Assembly: GCF_007745175.1 (NCBI RefSeq)
Contig: NZ_CP036271.1
Coordinates: forward strand, 372,001-436,000
Length of the DNA: 64,000 nt
Source: Caulifigura coniformis
Lineage (GTDB): Bacteria > Planctomycetota > Planctomycetia > Planctomycetales > Planctomycetaceae
Reading direction: 5' to 3'
The notes beneath the pieces were generated by a model. The model was given only the letters and a program-made list of their open reading frames with translations, had not been told where the DNA came from and searched no databases. This document shows, piece by piece, positions 11,223-19,099 of the stretch. Made by a program: the position numbers and the translations under genes. Numbering within the stretch: position 1 is the first letter of the stretch; each line of letters opens with the position of its first letter.

Positions 11223-11470
11223 GGTAGCCTCCATTGAGTCGGCGTGGTCGAGTGCGTGGCCCAGACGCGGCGGGTGCAGAGTCGACCGTCCGTCGCACCC
11301 GTTGTGAACATGGTACAGGGGCTGGTGACGTTCACAAGACATTGCTGCCCAGCGGGGATCAGTCGGTTCAAGTGATCCCTCTCCATTCGGCATATGGGGG
11401 CACACTCCCGGAACGCGGAGTCCGTGTCGAGAAGAGAGGCCCTCTCAGTCGCTACTCCGAAGCCGCGGGT

Positions 11471-12457
11471 CTACGTCACGTTTCGTGATGCCATCTTGTC
11501 TTGCCACTCCATGGCCGCTCGCTGCTGACGTGCAAGCCGCTCGGCCGCCTGAATCCGATCGATGCGCCAGGCAATCAGAAGAAAGCCCGCGAACCAGCCA
11601 ATCGCTTCCACAATCAGCAAGGCGGAAAGTTCAAGCGATTCACGGCCGCGGTGCAGGAACAGCAGCGTGAGCGGCACGCCCGACCACACCAGGAGGGCGA
11701 GGAACCACCGATCCCGGCGCCAGTCGAACGACATGCGTGGCGCGATCATCCCCTTTTTCGGGATCTGGAAACGAATCAACAACCACGAGAGGACGGCCGC
11801 GAGTGGCGCCGCCAGGCGGCGATGAGCTTCGAGGTGATCCAGCGCGAACACTGCGATGAGCACGGCGCACGCCAGCAGGAAACCGAAATAGAGATCGAAT
11901 CGGGCCCGGCTCAATCGTACTTCGTTGGCTTTCAATGGTCTCACGACATCCGCCGCAGGTTTCGTCAGCGGGACCGCGAGCGCTCCGCAAAATCTCTCCC
12001 AGCCCGTCTGCCGATCTTCCGGAATGCGATCCCGGACGAGGCGGATCAGCCACAGCCGATCTTCCCGCTCGAATGTTTCAAGGGAAATCCGCAGCGTCTG
12101 GTCGCGGGTCTTGAGTGTGATCTTCCCCTGCGCATTGCAGACCCACTTCGCTTCGAGGACGGCATCCAGATGCATTGTCATCCGGCGGAACAGCCCTCGG
12201 CAGACGATGCGGAACCGGTCGACGTCCCAGACTTCACGGCGGCATGCTGCAATCAGATAGCCCGACATCGAAGCCATCACCAGCCAGAAGCTGCTGAAGC
12301 CGACCGCCAGGATCACACGGTTGCCCGGCGGCGTTGTCGGGTCCAGCATCATGCCGACCGCCGAGACGATGGCCATGCCGACGAACATCGCGAGCGTCCA
12401 GATCCCGGTGATCAGCAGCTGACGGCTGGGCCTGATGGTTCGTGAATCGCTGGACAA
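11471..12457 (-). CDS. Membrane protein with four transmembrane segments and a PH-like middle region
   Basis: A 328-residue frame has two N-terminal hydrophobic segments (about 14-37 and 48-68). A soluble part of about 110 residues follows (REVWDVDRFRIVCRGLFRR..., TLKTRDQTLRISLETFERE); its strand pattern recalls bacterial PH-type domains. Hydrophobic segments follow near 190-205, 215-230, 250-270 and 278-295, then a basic, helical tail (RIQAAERLARQQRAAMEWQ). The only in-frame start near the N-terminus is TTG 12457, with no clear ribosome-binding site. An ATG 12 nt upstream (12469) is in another frame, so the start is uncertain. It is divergent from the PLP-dehydratase gene. Function is unknown. 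Confidence 0.75.
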   Translation of the reverse strand: MSSDSRTIRPSRQLLITGIWTLAMFVGMAIVSAVGMMLDPTTPPGNRVILAVGFSSFWLVMASMSGYLIAACRREVWDVDRFRIVCRGLFRRMTMHLDAVLEAKWVCNAQGKITLKTRDQTLRISLETFEREDRLWLIRLVRDRIPEDRQTGWERFCGALAVPLTKPAADVVRPLKANEVRLSRARFDLYFGFLLACAVLIAVFALDHLEAHRRLAAPLAAVLSWLLIRFQIPKKGMIAPRMSFDWRRDRWFLALLVWSGVPLTLLFLHRGRESLELSALLIVEAIGWFAGFLLIAWRIDRIQAAERLARQQRAAMEWQDKMASRNVT

Positions 12458-12672
12458 GTTGGTTGCCGCCCATTTTCGGAAGTGGTGTCCTTTCCCAAAC
12501 GCCTCTCGCCCTCCGGGCGATCAAAGTTTCACGGCGACTCGAAGCCGGCTGGCCGGAGAGGGTGAGCCCTCCTGTGGGAACCTCCTCGGCCGGCGCGGTG
12601 TCGACTACGAAATTATCCACCGAGGCGACATGATGATCGGCCCCGGCCCCGCTCACATTCAGGCGACGAAAA

Positions 12673-13701
12673 TTGACCGTTCCTCTTGCGACCATCGATG
12701 ACGTCCGGCGTGCCGAGGCCTCCATCCGGCCCTACTTCTCGTCCGCGCCCCTGATCCGGTCCTATCCGCTCGAACGCGAACTCTCCCTCCCGGCCAGCCG
12801 CCGCGTCTGGCTGAAAGACTACGGCTGGACCCCCACAGGCTCCTTCAAGCTGATGGGCGCGCTCAACTGGATGGCGAGGAACCTTGAGCGGATCGGCGAC
12901 CGCCCCGTCGCGGCCCATTCCTCCGGAAACTTTGCCTCCGGAATCTCGTTCGCCGGCATGTGCTTCCAGCGACACGTGATCGTCGTCATGCCCGAGTCGG
13001 CGCCGCGCATCAAGTTCGAACGCACCAGGTCGTTCGGCGCGGAGATCCGCACTTACAACATCGAACGCGATCACCTCACCGGCGAACGCGAGCGCATGAC
13101 GCGCGACATCGCCGAAAAGGAAGGCGCCATCCAGGCCTCCCCCTACGACGATCCGCATGTCATCGCCGGCAACGGAGTCGGCGGGCTTGAGATCGTTCGC
13201 GAACTCCAGCGGGAGAATCGCAAGCTCTCCCATTTCTTCTGCCCCATCAGCGGCGGGGGCCTCATGTCGGGCCACGCACTGGCCATCGCCGACGGCTTCC
13301 CGGAAGCCACCATCATCGGCGTCGAACCCGATGGAGCCAACGATTTCCAGAAGTCCCTCACCGCCGGGCAGCGCGTGCGCCTCGACCGTCCCTCCAGCAT
13401 CTGCGACGGCCTGCTCTCATACGACGTCGGAGTCCACAACTGGCCTCTCCTCCAGCGCTTCGTCAAACAATCCGTCGCGCTTCCCGATGAATCCACGCGA
13501 CAGGCAATGCGCTGGATCTACGACCAGCACGGCCTCCGCACCGAACCCTCCGGCGCCATCGCCGTGGCCGCAGCCCTCAGCCGACAGGTCGACCTCTCCG
13601 GTGATGGAGACATCGTCCTGACGGTCAGTGGCCGCAATGCCGATGATGAGGCCTTCGCGAAGTGGATCGACCTTCCACCGGCCGCGCCGCAGATTGGTTG
13701 A
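12673..13701 (+). CDS. PLP-dependent serine/threonine dehydratase-like enzyme (fold type II)
   Basis: The 342-residue enzyme has the hallmarks of the tryptophan-synthase-beta / threonine-dehydratase fold. The PLP lysine is in GSFKLMGA (K59), the substrate loop is AHSSGNFASG (about 81-90), and a phosphate-binding glycine stretch, ISGGGLMSG, lies at about 192-200. It likely removes ammonia from L-threonine or L-serine to give the 2-oxo acid, in the cytoplasm. It lacks the C-terminal ACT-like regulatory domain of biosynthetic IlvA, so a catabolic dehydratase or a serine racemase is more likely. The start is TTG 12673; there is no in-frame ATG before the conserved lysine region. It is divergent from the membrane protein at 12457, with 215 bp between them for both promoters. 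Confidence 0.88.
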   Translation: MTVPLATIDDVRRAEASIRPYFSSAPLIRSYPLERELSLPASRRVWLKDYGWTPTGSFKLMGALNWMARNLERIGDRPVAAHSSGNFASGISFAGMCFQRHVIVVMPESAPRIKFERTRSFGAEIRTYNIERDHLTGERERMTRDIAEKEGAIQASPYDDPHVIAGNGVGGLEIVRELQRENRKLSHFFCPISGGGLMSGHALAIADGFPEATIIGVEPDGANDFQKSLTAGQRVRLDRPSSICDGLLSYDVGVHNWPLLQRFVKQSVALPDESTRQAMRWIYDQHGLRTEPSGAIAVAAALSRQVDLSGDGDIVLTVSGRNADDEAFAKWIDLPPAAPQIG

Positions 13702-13739
13702 ACTCTTCTCTGCGTCCTCCGCGACTCTGAGGTGCATCT

Positions 13740-15992
13740 TTATGCGATTCGGCCGGAGCTGCTCTTCCCGATGACCCGCAGCAGCGTCTCGAGGTCATCG
13801 CGCAACGTGCGGTAAGCCAGGAAGCAGAGCACGAAGCCGAACAGCCCCCCCGCCGCCGCGATCATCAGCGCCAGCTGCGCCTTGGAGCCGGTCACCACCA
13901 GCAGCGTGACCGCCAGCAGCGGCACCGCCGCCGCCAGCATCAGCCCCGCCTCGCACCATTGCTTCACCGATCGCAGGACGACCTCGTCTTCCGGCAGCGT
14001 CCGGTCTGAAAGACGTACCAGCGATGGGTAATAGACCTTCACCGCCACCCAGGTGAGCGCGAAGAACGGATAGACGGCCGAGACAAGACCACACATCGTC
14101 AGCGACACCAGGAAGTGGACCTGGTGCGAGAGCGTCATCGCAACTCCGCTGTGCCTGAGCACGATCGGATAGACAAACCCGGCCGTGAACCACAAGAGAA
14201 GGCAGATTCCTCCGGCATTCACTCCGCTCAGCAGCGCCCGGCGACGGATCACCGGCGTGGAAGGACCCCGTCCGGTCACGCCCGGAAACACCCCGCGGAC
14301 GCGATCAAGGGCCCACGCGATCCCGATCGGGAAGGCGACGGCGTTGACGCACGTCAGCGTGTTCCAGAACAGTTCGCGCACCCCCGCATGGGTGGCCGCG
14401 AGTGGCACGATGATCTCAGCTTCGTTGTAGAAGATGTTGAAGGCAGTGGCCGCCTGGTTTGGCAGCAGCACGCCCATCACGGCCGCCAGACGCGGAAACC
14501 GGCGAACAGCCCCGCGCCAGCCTTGATCGACGTCGTTCAACAGCCGCCACGCCGGTCGGTCGAGGCAGACTTCCAGATGCCGCGCCAGTTCGCCGCCCGA
14601 CTGGAACCTCCCGCCAACGTCCGCCTTCAGGCAGCGGCCGAGAACCTGCGCCAGCGCACGGGAGCCGGTGTCCGTGACCGAATGCGCCTCTTCAGGAGGC
14701 CCCCCTTTCCGGCGGGCGATCATCTGCTCCAGCGTGGCCGTCCAGTTGTCGACGACCGATTCATCGGTGAACGGCCGCTGTCCGCGGGACACTTCGTACA
14801 GCAGCACCCCGAGGGAATACAGGTCGCTTCGGCCGTCGAGCGAGTCGGGAGAGCGGTCGATCCCCGGATGCGCCGCCTCGAGCTGCTCGGGCGACATGTA
14901 GGCCAGGCTTCCGCCGAAGTAGGCGGCCGGTGTCGAGCCGAGCGAGGAGGCGCTGAAGCTGATGTTGAAGTCTGCGAGGCGGGGAGAGCCGTCCCCGGCC
15001 AGCAGCACGTTCGCCGGCTTGATGTCGCGATGCAGGACTCCTGCCCTGTGGGCGTACTCGAGTGCCCGGGCCAGCTGCATCCCGATCCGGCAGACGATGT
15101 CGCTCCACGGCACGCGTCGCGTCGCATCCGCCCACGTCGTCGCGAGCCGGTCGACTTCGCCCCGCTTCTCGAGAGCGTTCCGGACCGCATCGACCAGCAA
15201 GGCGCCCGTCCGCTCGTGCCCAGGCGTCGCCTTCACGAGCGGCACGACGTCCTGCAGCGTTCCTCCCGGGACATACTGCATATAAAGCAGCCGCAGGCCG
15301 ACTTCAGGCACGCTCCGCTGATCGAAGACCCGGACGATGTTGTCGTGGTCGAGCTGCGCAAGGGTCTGCGGCTCGCGGCTCTTGTCGGCCGACAGCTTGA
15401 GAGCGACCAGACGCTGCATTGATCGCTGCCGGGCGAGGAACACGCGGGCGAACGCGCCCGAGCCGAGCAGCGTCAGCAGGTCGAAGTCGTCGACCGCGTC
15501 CCCTGGAACGAATCGATCGAGAACGCGCCTCACGGCGTGCGCACCATTCCCCGACTGCGGCGACGTGTTCTCGAGTTTCCACAGCCGTTCCAGTTCCGCG
15601 GCGCACCGCGGGAACGCCTTGCGGTGCTCCTCCAGGTCGACCGATTCCCCGGCCTGTTTCCGAAGCCGGCATTCTTCAAAGAGCACGTCCGGAGTCACCA
15701 GGTCGGCCAGGCCCGGGAAGTCGCCCAGGTAGTCTTCGACGCGACGCGGCAGATGGTCGCGCGTCCAGCGATAATCGAGATCGACTTTGACCAGTTCGAG
15801 CAGCAGTTCCTGGATCAGGACGGGTGAGGCGTCGGGCGGGAGGAAGTCGTTGATCTCCGGCGCCGCCGATTCACCACTCGCCGCGAGATCCCACGCCTGA
15901 ATGAAACGATCGATCTGGGCCGACAGCAGCGACCACGAATGGGCCGCGGCGTCGAGCGAGAGCAGCGTCGGTTCGGTGGCGGAGTCGGACAT
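13740..15992 (-). CDS. Ser/Thr protein kinase with C-terminal multi-pass membrane domain (DFN variant)
   Basis: The 750-residue kinase starts at ATG 15992 (MSDSATEP). An N-terminal region of about 165 residues resembles the helical leader common in planctomycete kinases. The kinase domain spans about 168-480: glycine loop LLGSGAFARVF, catalytic Lys in VALKLS (about K199), HRDIKPANVL (about 321-330), then LADFNISF, where the usual DFG is DFN. The APE motif reads SPEQLEA. About six hydrophobic segments follow between about 520 and 745, placing the kinase at the cytoplasmic membrane. DFN retains the Mg-binding Asp, so activity is plausible. It is divergent from the inositol monophosphatase gene 219 bp away. 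Partners and substrates are not visible. Confidence 0.93.
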   Translation of the reverse strand: MSDSATEPTLLSLDAAAHSWSLLSAQIDRFIQAWDLAASGESAAPEINDFLPPDASPVLIQELLLELVKVDLDYRWTRDHLPRRVEDYLGDFPGLADLVTPDVLFEECRLRKQAGESVDLEEHRKAFPRCAAELERLWKLENTSPQSGNGAHAVRRVLDRFVPGDAVDDFDLLTLLGSGAFARVFLARQRSMQRLVALKLSADKSREPQTLAQLDHDNIVRVFDQRSVPEVGLRLLYMQYVPGGTLQDVVPLVKATPGHERTGALLVDAVRNALEKRGEVDRLATTWADATRRVPWSDIVCRIGMQLARALEYAHRAGVLHRDIKPANVLLAGDGSPRLADFNISFSASSLGSTPAAYFGGSLAYMSPEQLEAAHPGIDRSPDSLDGRSDLYSLGVLLYEVSRGQRPFTDESVVDNWTATLEQMIARRKGGPPEEAHSVTDTGSRALAQVLGRCLKADVGGRFQSGGELARHLEVCLDRPAWRLLNDVDQGWRGAVRRFPRLAAVMGVLLPNQAATAFNIFYNEAEIIVPLAATHAGVRELFWNTLTCVNAVAFPIGIAWALDRVRGVFPGVTGRGPSTPVIRRRALLSGVNAGGICLLLWFTAGFVYPIVLRHSGVAMTLSHQVHFLVSLTMCGLVSAVYPFFALTWVAVKVYYPSLVRLSDRTLPEDEVVLRSVKQWCEAGLMLAAAVPLLAVTLLVVTGSKAQLALMIAAAGGLFGFVLCFLAYRTLRDDLETLLRVIGKSSSGRIA

Positions 15993-16210
15993 TCGTGCAA
16001 TCTGGGGCGCGCCTGACCAGCCGAGCGGTCGCAAGCCCGGGCGACCTCACTTCTGACCCGCGCCATTCATCCATCAGGGAAGGGGACAGCAGCGCGAACT
16101 CGCCCGATTCCATCCGGACATTTTGGCGTTTTCTCCGCCAATGCCTATGCTTCACGATTCGCCGCGTGGTTTCACGCCCTCTTCCAGCCCGAAATCGAAC
16201 TGCTCGAGTC

Positions 16211-16990
16211 ATGCGTCAACTCGCCGTCGCCCGTCACGCCGCCCGCACGGCCTCGGAAGTCATCAACCGCTATTTCCGCGAAGGCGTCGAGATGCGGGAG
16301 AAAGGCCCAGGCGACCTCGTTTCTGCCGCCGATGTCGATGCCGAAAAGGCCATCGCCAGCGTCATCCACCAGGCCTTCCCCAATGATGCCATCCTCGGCG
16401 AGGAATCGCATTCGGCCCCGGCCGATTCCGAAAGGCTCTGGATCGTCGACCCCATCGACGGCACCACCAACTTCGCCCACCAGATTCCCCACTTCGCCGT
16501 GTCGATCGCTTACTACGAGCGCGGCGTCCCGATGTGCGGCCTGATTCACAACCCCGTCACCGGCGATTGGTATTCCGCCATCAAGGGGGAAGGGGCGCTC
16601 GTCAACGGCAAGAAGGCCCGCGTCAACCCCCACGCCACACTCAACGAAACCATCGTGGCCATGGGCTTCTTCCCCGGCATGACCCCCGAAACCAAGGCCA
16701 CCTTCGATGCGGCCCAGGAATTCGTCCGCGCCGGCGTCCATGGCGTCCGTCGCCTCGGCGCGGCGTCCCTCGATTTCTGCAACGTCGGCTGCGGCTTCTA
16801 CGGAGCCTATTTCGAGTACGCCCTCGCCCCCTGGGACTTCGCGGCCGGACGGCTGTTCGTCGAGGAAGCCGGAGGCAAGGTGACGACCGCCTCCGGCGAC
16901 CCCCTCCCCACGGGCCGCTCCAGTATCCTCGCCACCAACGGCATCCTGCACGACGCCGCACTGGAGATCGTCCGGGCTCAGCTCCGCTGA
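16211..16990 (+). CDS. Inositol monophosphatase family protein
   Basis: The 259-residue Mg-dependent phosphatase starts at ATG 16211 (MRQLAVARHA). Metal-binding motifs are present: GEES (about 63-66), the signature WIVDPIDGTTNF (about 77-88), and APWDFAAG near 208. It matches the full length of bacterial SuhB-like enzymes. Likely substrates are inositol-1-phosphate or related sugar phosphates; family members also act on 3'-phosphoadenosine 5'-phosphate and fructose-1,6-bisphosphate, so specificity is open. It is cytoplasmic. A longer frame reaching 15995 overlaps the divergent kinase and is not needed for the family length. Confidence 0.93.
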   Translation: MRQLAVARHAARTASEVINRYFREGVEMREKGPGDLVSAADVDAEKAIASVIHQAFPNDAILGEESHSAPADSERLWIVDPIDGTTNFAHQIPHFAVSIAYYERGVPMCGLIHNPVTGDWYSAIKGEGALVNGKKARVNPHATLNETIVAMGFFPGMTPETKATFDAAQEFVRAGVHGVRRLGAASLDFCNVGCGFYGAYFEYALAPWDFAAGRLFVEEAGGKVTTASGDPLPTGRSSILATNGILHDAALEIVRAQLR

Positions 16991-17122
16991 TCCTTCGTGA
17001 ATCAACCTTGCTTCGGCAGCCGTCGGCGCGCGAGAATCAGCCTGCTGTCGTCACGGGGTCGCGTGCGCGGCCCCTCTGCTGCCGCTCATGAAAGAGCATG
17101 TTTCACTTTCGAGGAGTGATGC

Positions 17123-17707
17123 ATGTCGAAGCAGTGGTACTACGAAGCGATGGGCGCGCCGGTCGGGCCCATTACCTCCACCGAACTCAAGGCCTGCGTC
17201 CTGGCCCGGCGGATCAGCCCCGAAACCCGCATCCGGCTCGGTGATGACGGCAAGTGGCAGACGGCCGACCGCGTGAAGGGCCTCTTCGACGCCCCCGTCA
17301 CGCCTCCGGCCCCTGCGAAGCCGGCCGCTCCCTCCAGAACGCCCACCGTCTCGGTCACGACGCCGACGGCCGCCGAAACCGGCACGGCCGAAATCTCGAC
17401 AATCCAGACCGCCGAACTCACGATCCCCGTCGCCGGCGTCACCCCCGCCCTCTCCGTCTCGACCGGAACCGCCTCACCCGCCGCCGACGACGACAGCGAT
17501 ACGGACTACGACTTCTTCAAGTTCGTCGGCTTCGAGAACGCCATCGGGCATGCGCTGAACGACGTCCTCAGGGAGTACTGCCGCGTCCATCACGTCACCA
17601 TGACGCAGGCGACCCGGCGCGCCCTCGCCGATTTCCTCGGACGCAAAGACCTCAACGGCGACCCGCCGGCAGCCGCCCCCGCGCCCGAATCCTTCGGAGT
17701 CGGCTGA
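17123..17707 (+). CDS. GYF_2-domain protein
   Basis: A 194-residue protein starts at ATG 17123, preceded by GAGGAG with 6-nt spacing. Residues about 4-55 (WYYEAMGAPVGPITSTELK, then GDDGKWQTADRVKGLF) form a GYF_2 domain, a Pro-rich-peptide-binding fold very common in Planctomycetes. A low-complexity Pro/Ala/Thr linker (about 58-125) follows. The C-terminal part (about 130-185: DYDFFKFVGFENAIGHALND, VTMTQATRRALADFLG) is helical and unidentified. No export signal or membrane segment is seen. It likely acts as an adaptor in the cytoplasm. Its stop is 8 bp from the stop of the convergent gene at 17716. Confidence 0.85.
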   Translation: MSKQWYYEAMGAPVGPITSTELKACVLARRISPETRIRLGDDGKWQTADRVKGLFDAPVTPPAPAKPAAPSRTPTVSVTTPTAAETGTAEISTIQTAELTIPVAGVTPALSVSTGTASPAADDDSDTDYDFFKFVGFENAIGHALNDVLREYCRVHHVTMTQATRRALADFLGRKDLNGDPPAAAPAPESFGVG

Positions 17708-17715
17708 AGCGCCGA

Positions 17716-18474
17716 TCACTTCTTCGCAGCGTCGTCCGCGTCGGCGAGTGACCGCATGCGGAGCGAGTGAACGCGCAGCTTCTTCGGACCGTAACGCGTG
17801 TCGTACACCCCGAGCAGAACCCGCCCCGGTTCGTAGTTCAGCATCCCGACATGGTCGGCGACGGTCTTCTTGCCGACTTCCAGAGTCAGTTCCTTGTTCG
17901 AGACCACGAGCCGGAAAGGCTGCGTGCGCAGCCACTCGAAATGCTCGAGGTCTTCGGTGCCGTCGGGAATCGCCGCGCCGCCGCGAAGCTCCGTGAGAAA
18001 CCACGGGCTCCCGCTCTCCTTCAGTGTCGCGTTGCTGAGGACGTATCCCCGGCCATCACTCCAGCCGACGGCCATGAACCAGCCGCCGAACTCGGTGTGT
18101 TCCATGACACCTTCGAGCTCGAAGTCGCCCGCTTCCGGAAGCTGAACGGCCGCGCTCGCCCCCGTGACGATCTGCAACGCGCCATCGACGAGCCCGAATT
18201 CACCGTCGTCCGCGAAGTCCCCCAGGACGAACGGATGACCCGGCTTCGGCCCGGTGAACTTCAGATCGGGGAAGTTCTGGATCAGCCCTTTTTCCGGAAG
18301 GGGCCTGCGCCCACGGACCTTCGCCACCGGATTGACGAGCACGGCCCATTTGCTGGAGAGCGCGAACTCCTTCTCGGCTCCTGGTTTGGCCTTGGCCTTG
18401 TCCGCCCCCAGGAGCAGAGGCGTCAACAGGAGGCCGGTGACAAGAATCCGCACGCACTGCCTGGATGTGCCCAT
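17716..18474 (-). CDS. Secreted protein, laminin-G/DUF1080-like beta-sandwich, function unknown
   Basis: A 252-residue protein starts at ATG 18474. The signal peptide is MGTSRQCVRILVTGLLLTPLLLGA. The mature part has an alternating beta pattern with features seen in DUF1080-like concanavalin folds: DFELEGVMEHTEFGGWFMAV, GRGYVLSN, QPFRLVVSNKELTLEVGKK, then GRVLLGVYDTRYGPKKLRVHSL at the end. DUF1080 proteins are often called 3-keto-disaccharide hydrolases, but I see no catalytic residues that settle this, and binding alone is equally possible. It is convergent with the GYF_2 gene. Confidence 0.8.
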   Translation of the reverse strand: MGTSRQCVRILVTGLLLTPLLLGADKAKAKPGAEKEFALSSKWAVLVNPVAKVRGRRPLPEKGLIQNFPDLKFTGPKPGHPFVLGDFADDGEFGLVDGALQIVTGASAAVQLPEAGDFELEGVMEHTEFGGWFMAVGWSDGRGYVLSNATLKESGSPWFLTELRGGAAIPDGTEDLEHFEWLRTQPFRLVVSNKELTLEVGKKTVADHVGMLNYEPGRVLLGVYDTRYGPKKLRVHSLRMRSLADADDAAKK

Positions 18475-19099
18475 GAAGAATCACCCTGGTGGAAGCGAAG
18501 AAATAGCCGCGAGCTTCAGCCATTGAAACTACCGAGCCATCCGACCCGTCGCAAATCCCGGCCGGTGTTTCTGGTCATTCAGGATCGTCGAACTGAGGGA
18601 AAACACTCTCCCCACTGGCCCGGATTTCAGGCCGGCGGAGTCGGTTGTGCCGGCTGTCCGGCGTTGTCGAAAAACCTCGCAAGGGGCGTTTGACCCGCGT
18701 GGGGGGCGACCTATGTTTGAGCGTCAACGGCCGGAACGGTTCGCGGGTCACCCGCAGCCGACAACGACCGGGCTCGCTCCCTTCCACGCGAAGGAGCGGG
18801 GCCCTCGCGGCCCGACATCACCGCAATTGAACTACGGCGAGGCAAGGAAAGCTGGGAGCTTTGAGGGGACCTTGCCTCGCCGTTTTCTTCTTTTTGCCCG
18901 CCGCCACGCCGCGTCGGGCGTCAGGCTGGGCAAGCCTTTCTGAAACCGCCGGTTTTGACGGCAGCTCTCCTTCATCTTCCGCCGATATTCCCGACTGACG
19001 GCGGTGCGCCCGCGATCGGCCTTCTGCCGCGCGGACGCCCCTCCTGCGGCGGGCCCTCGCCGCGTGTCAAAGACGCAATGCGGGAGGTATCGAACGCGA
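18475..19099. other. Non-coding interval with an orphan plus-strand terminator
   Basis: This 625-bp region separates the minus-strand secreted protein from the secretin gene. No open frame shows family motifs. A textbook terminator on the plus strand lies at 18834-18897, with no plus-strand protein gene upstream for over 1.1 kb. The interval therefore probably holds a small RNA gene or a long regulated leader for the secretin gene. Confidence 0.5.
18834..18897 (+). terminator. Rho-independent terminator with nested hairpin
   Basis: A perfect 14-bp outer stem (ACGGCGAGGCAAGG at 18834-18847, CCTTGCCTCGCCGT at 18870-18883) encloses a second small stem (AAAGCT / AGCTTT, 18848-18862). A T-rich run follows (TTTTCTTCTTTTT, 18883-18895), so it works left to right. 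No T-run is present in the other direction. Confidence 0.75.
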
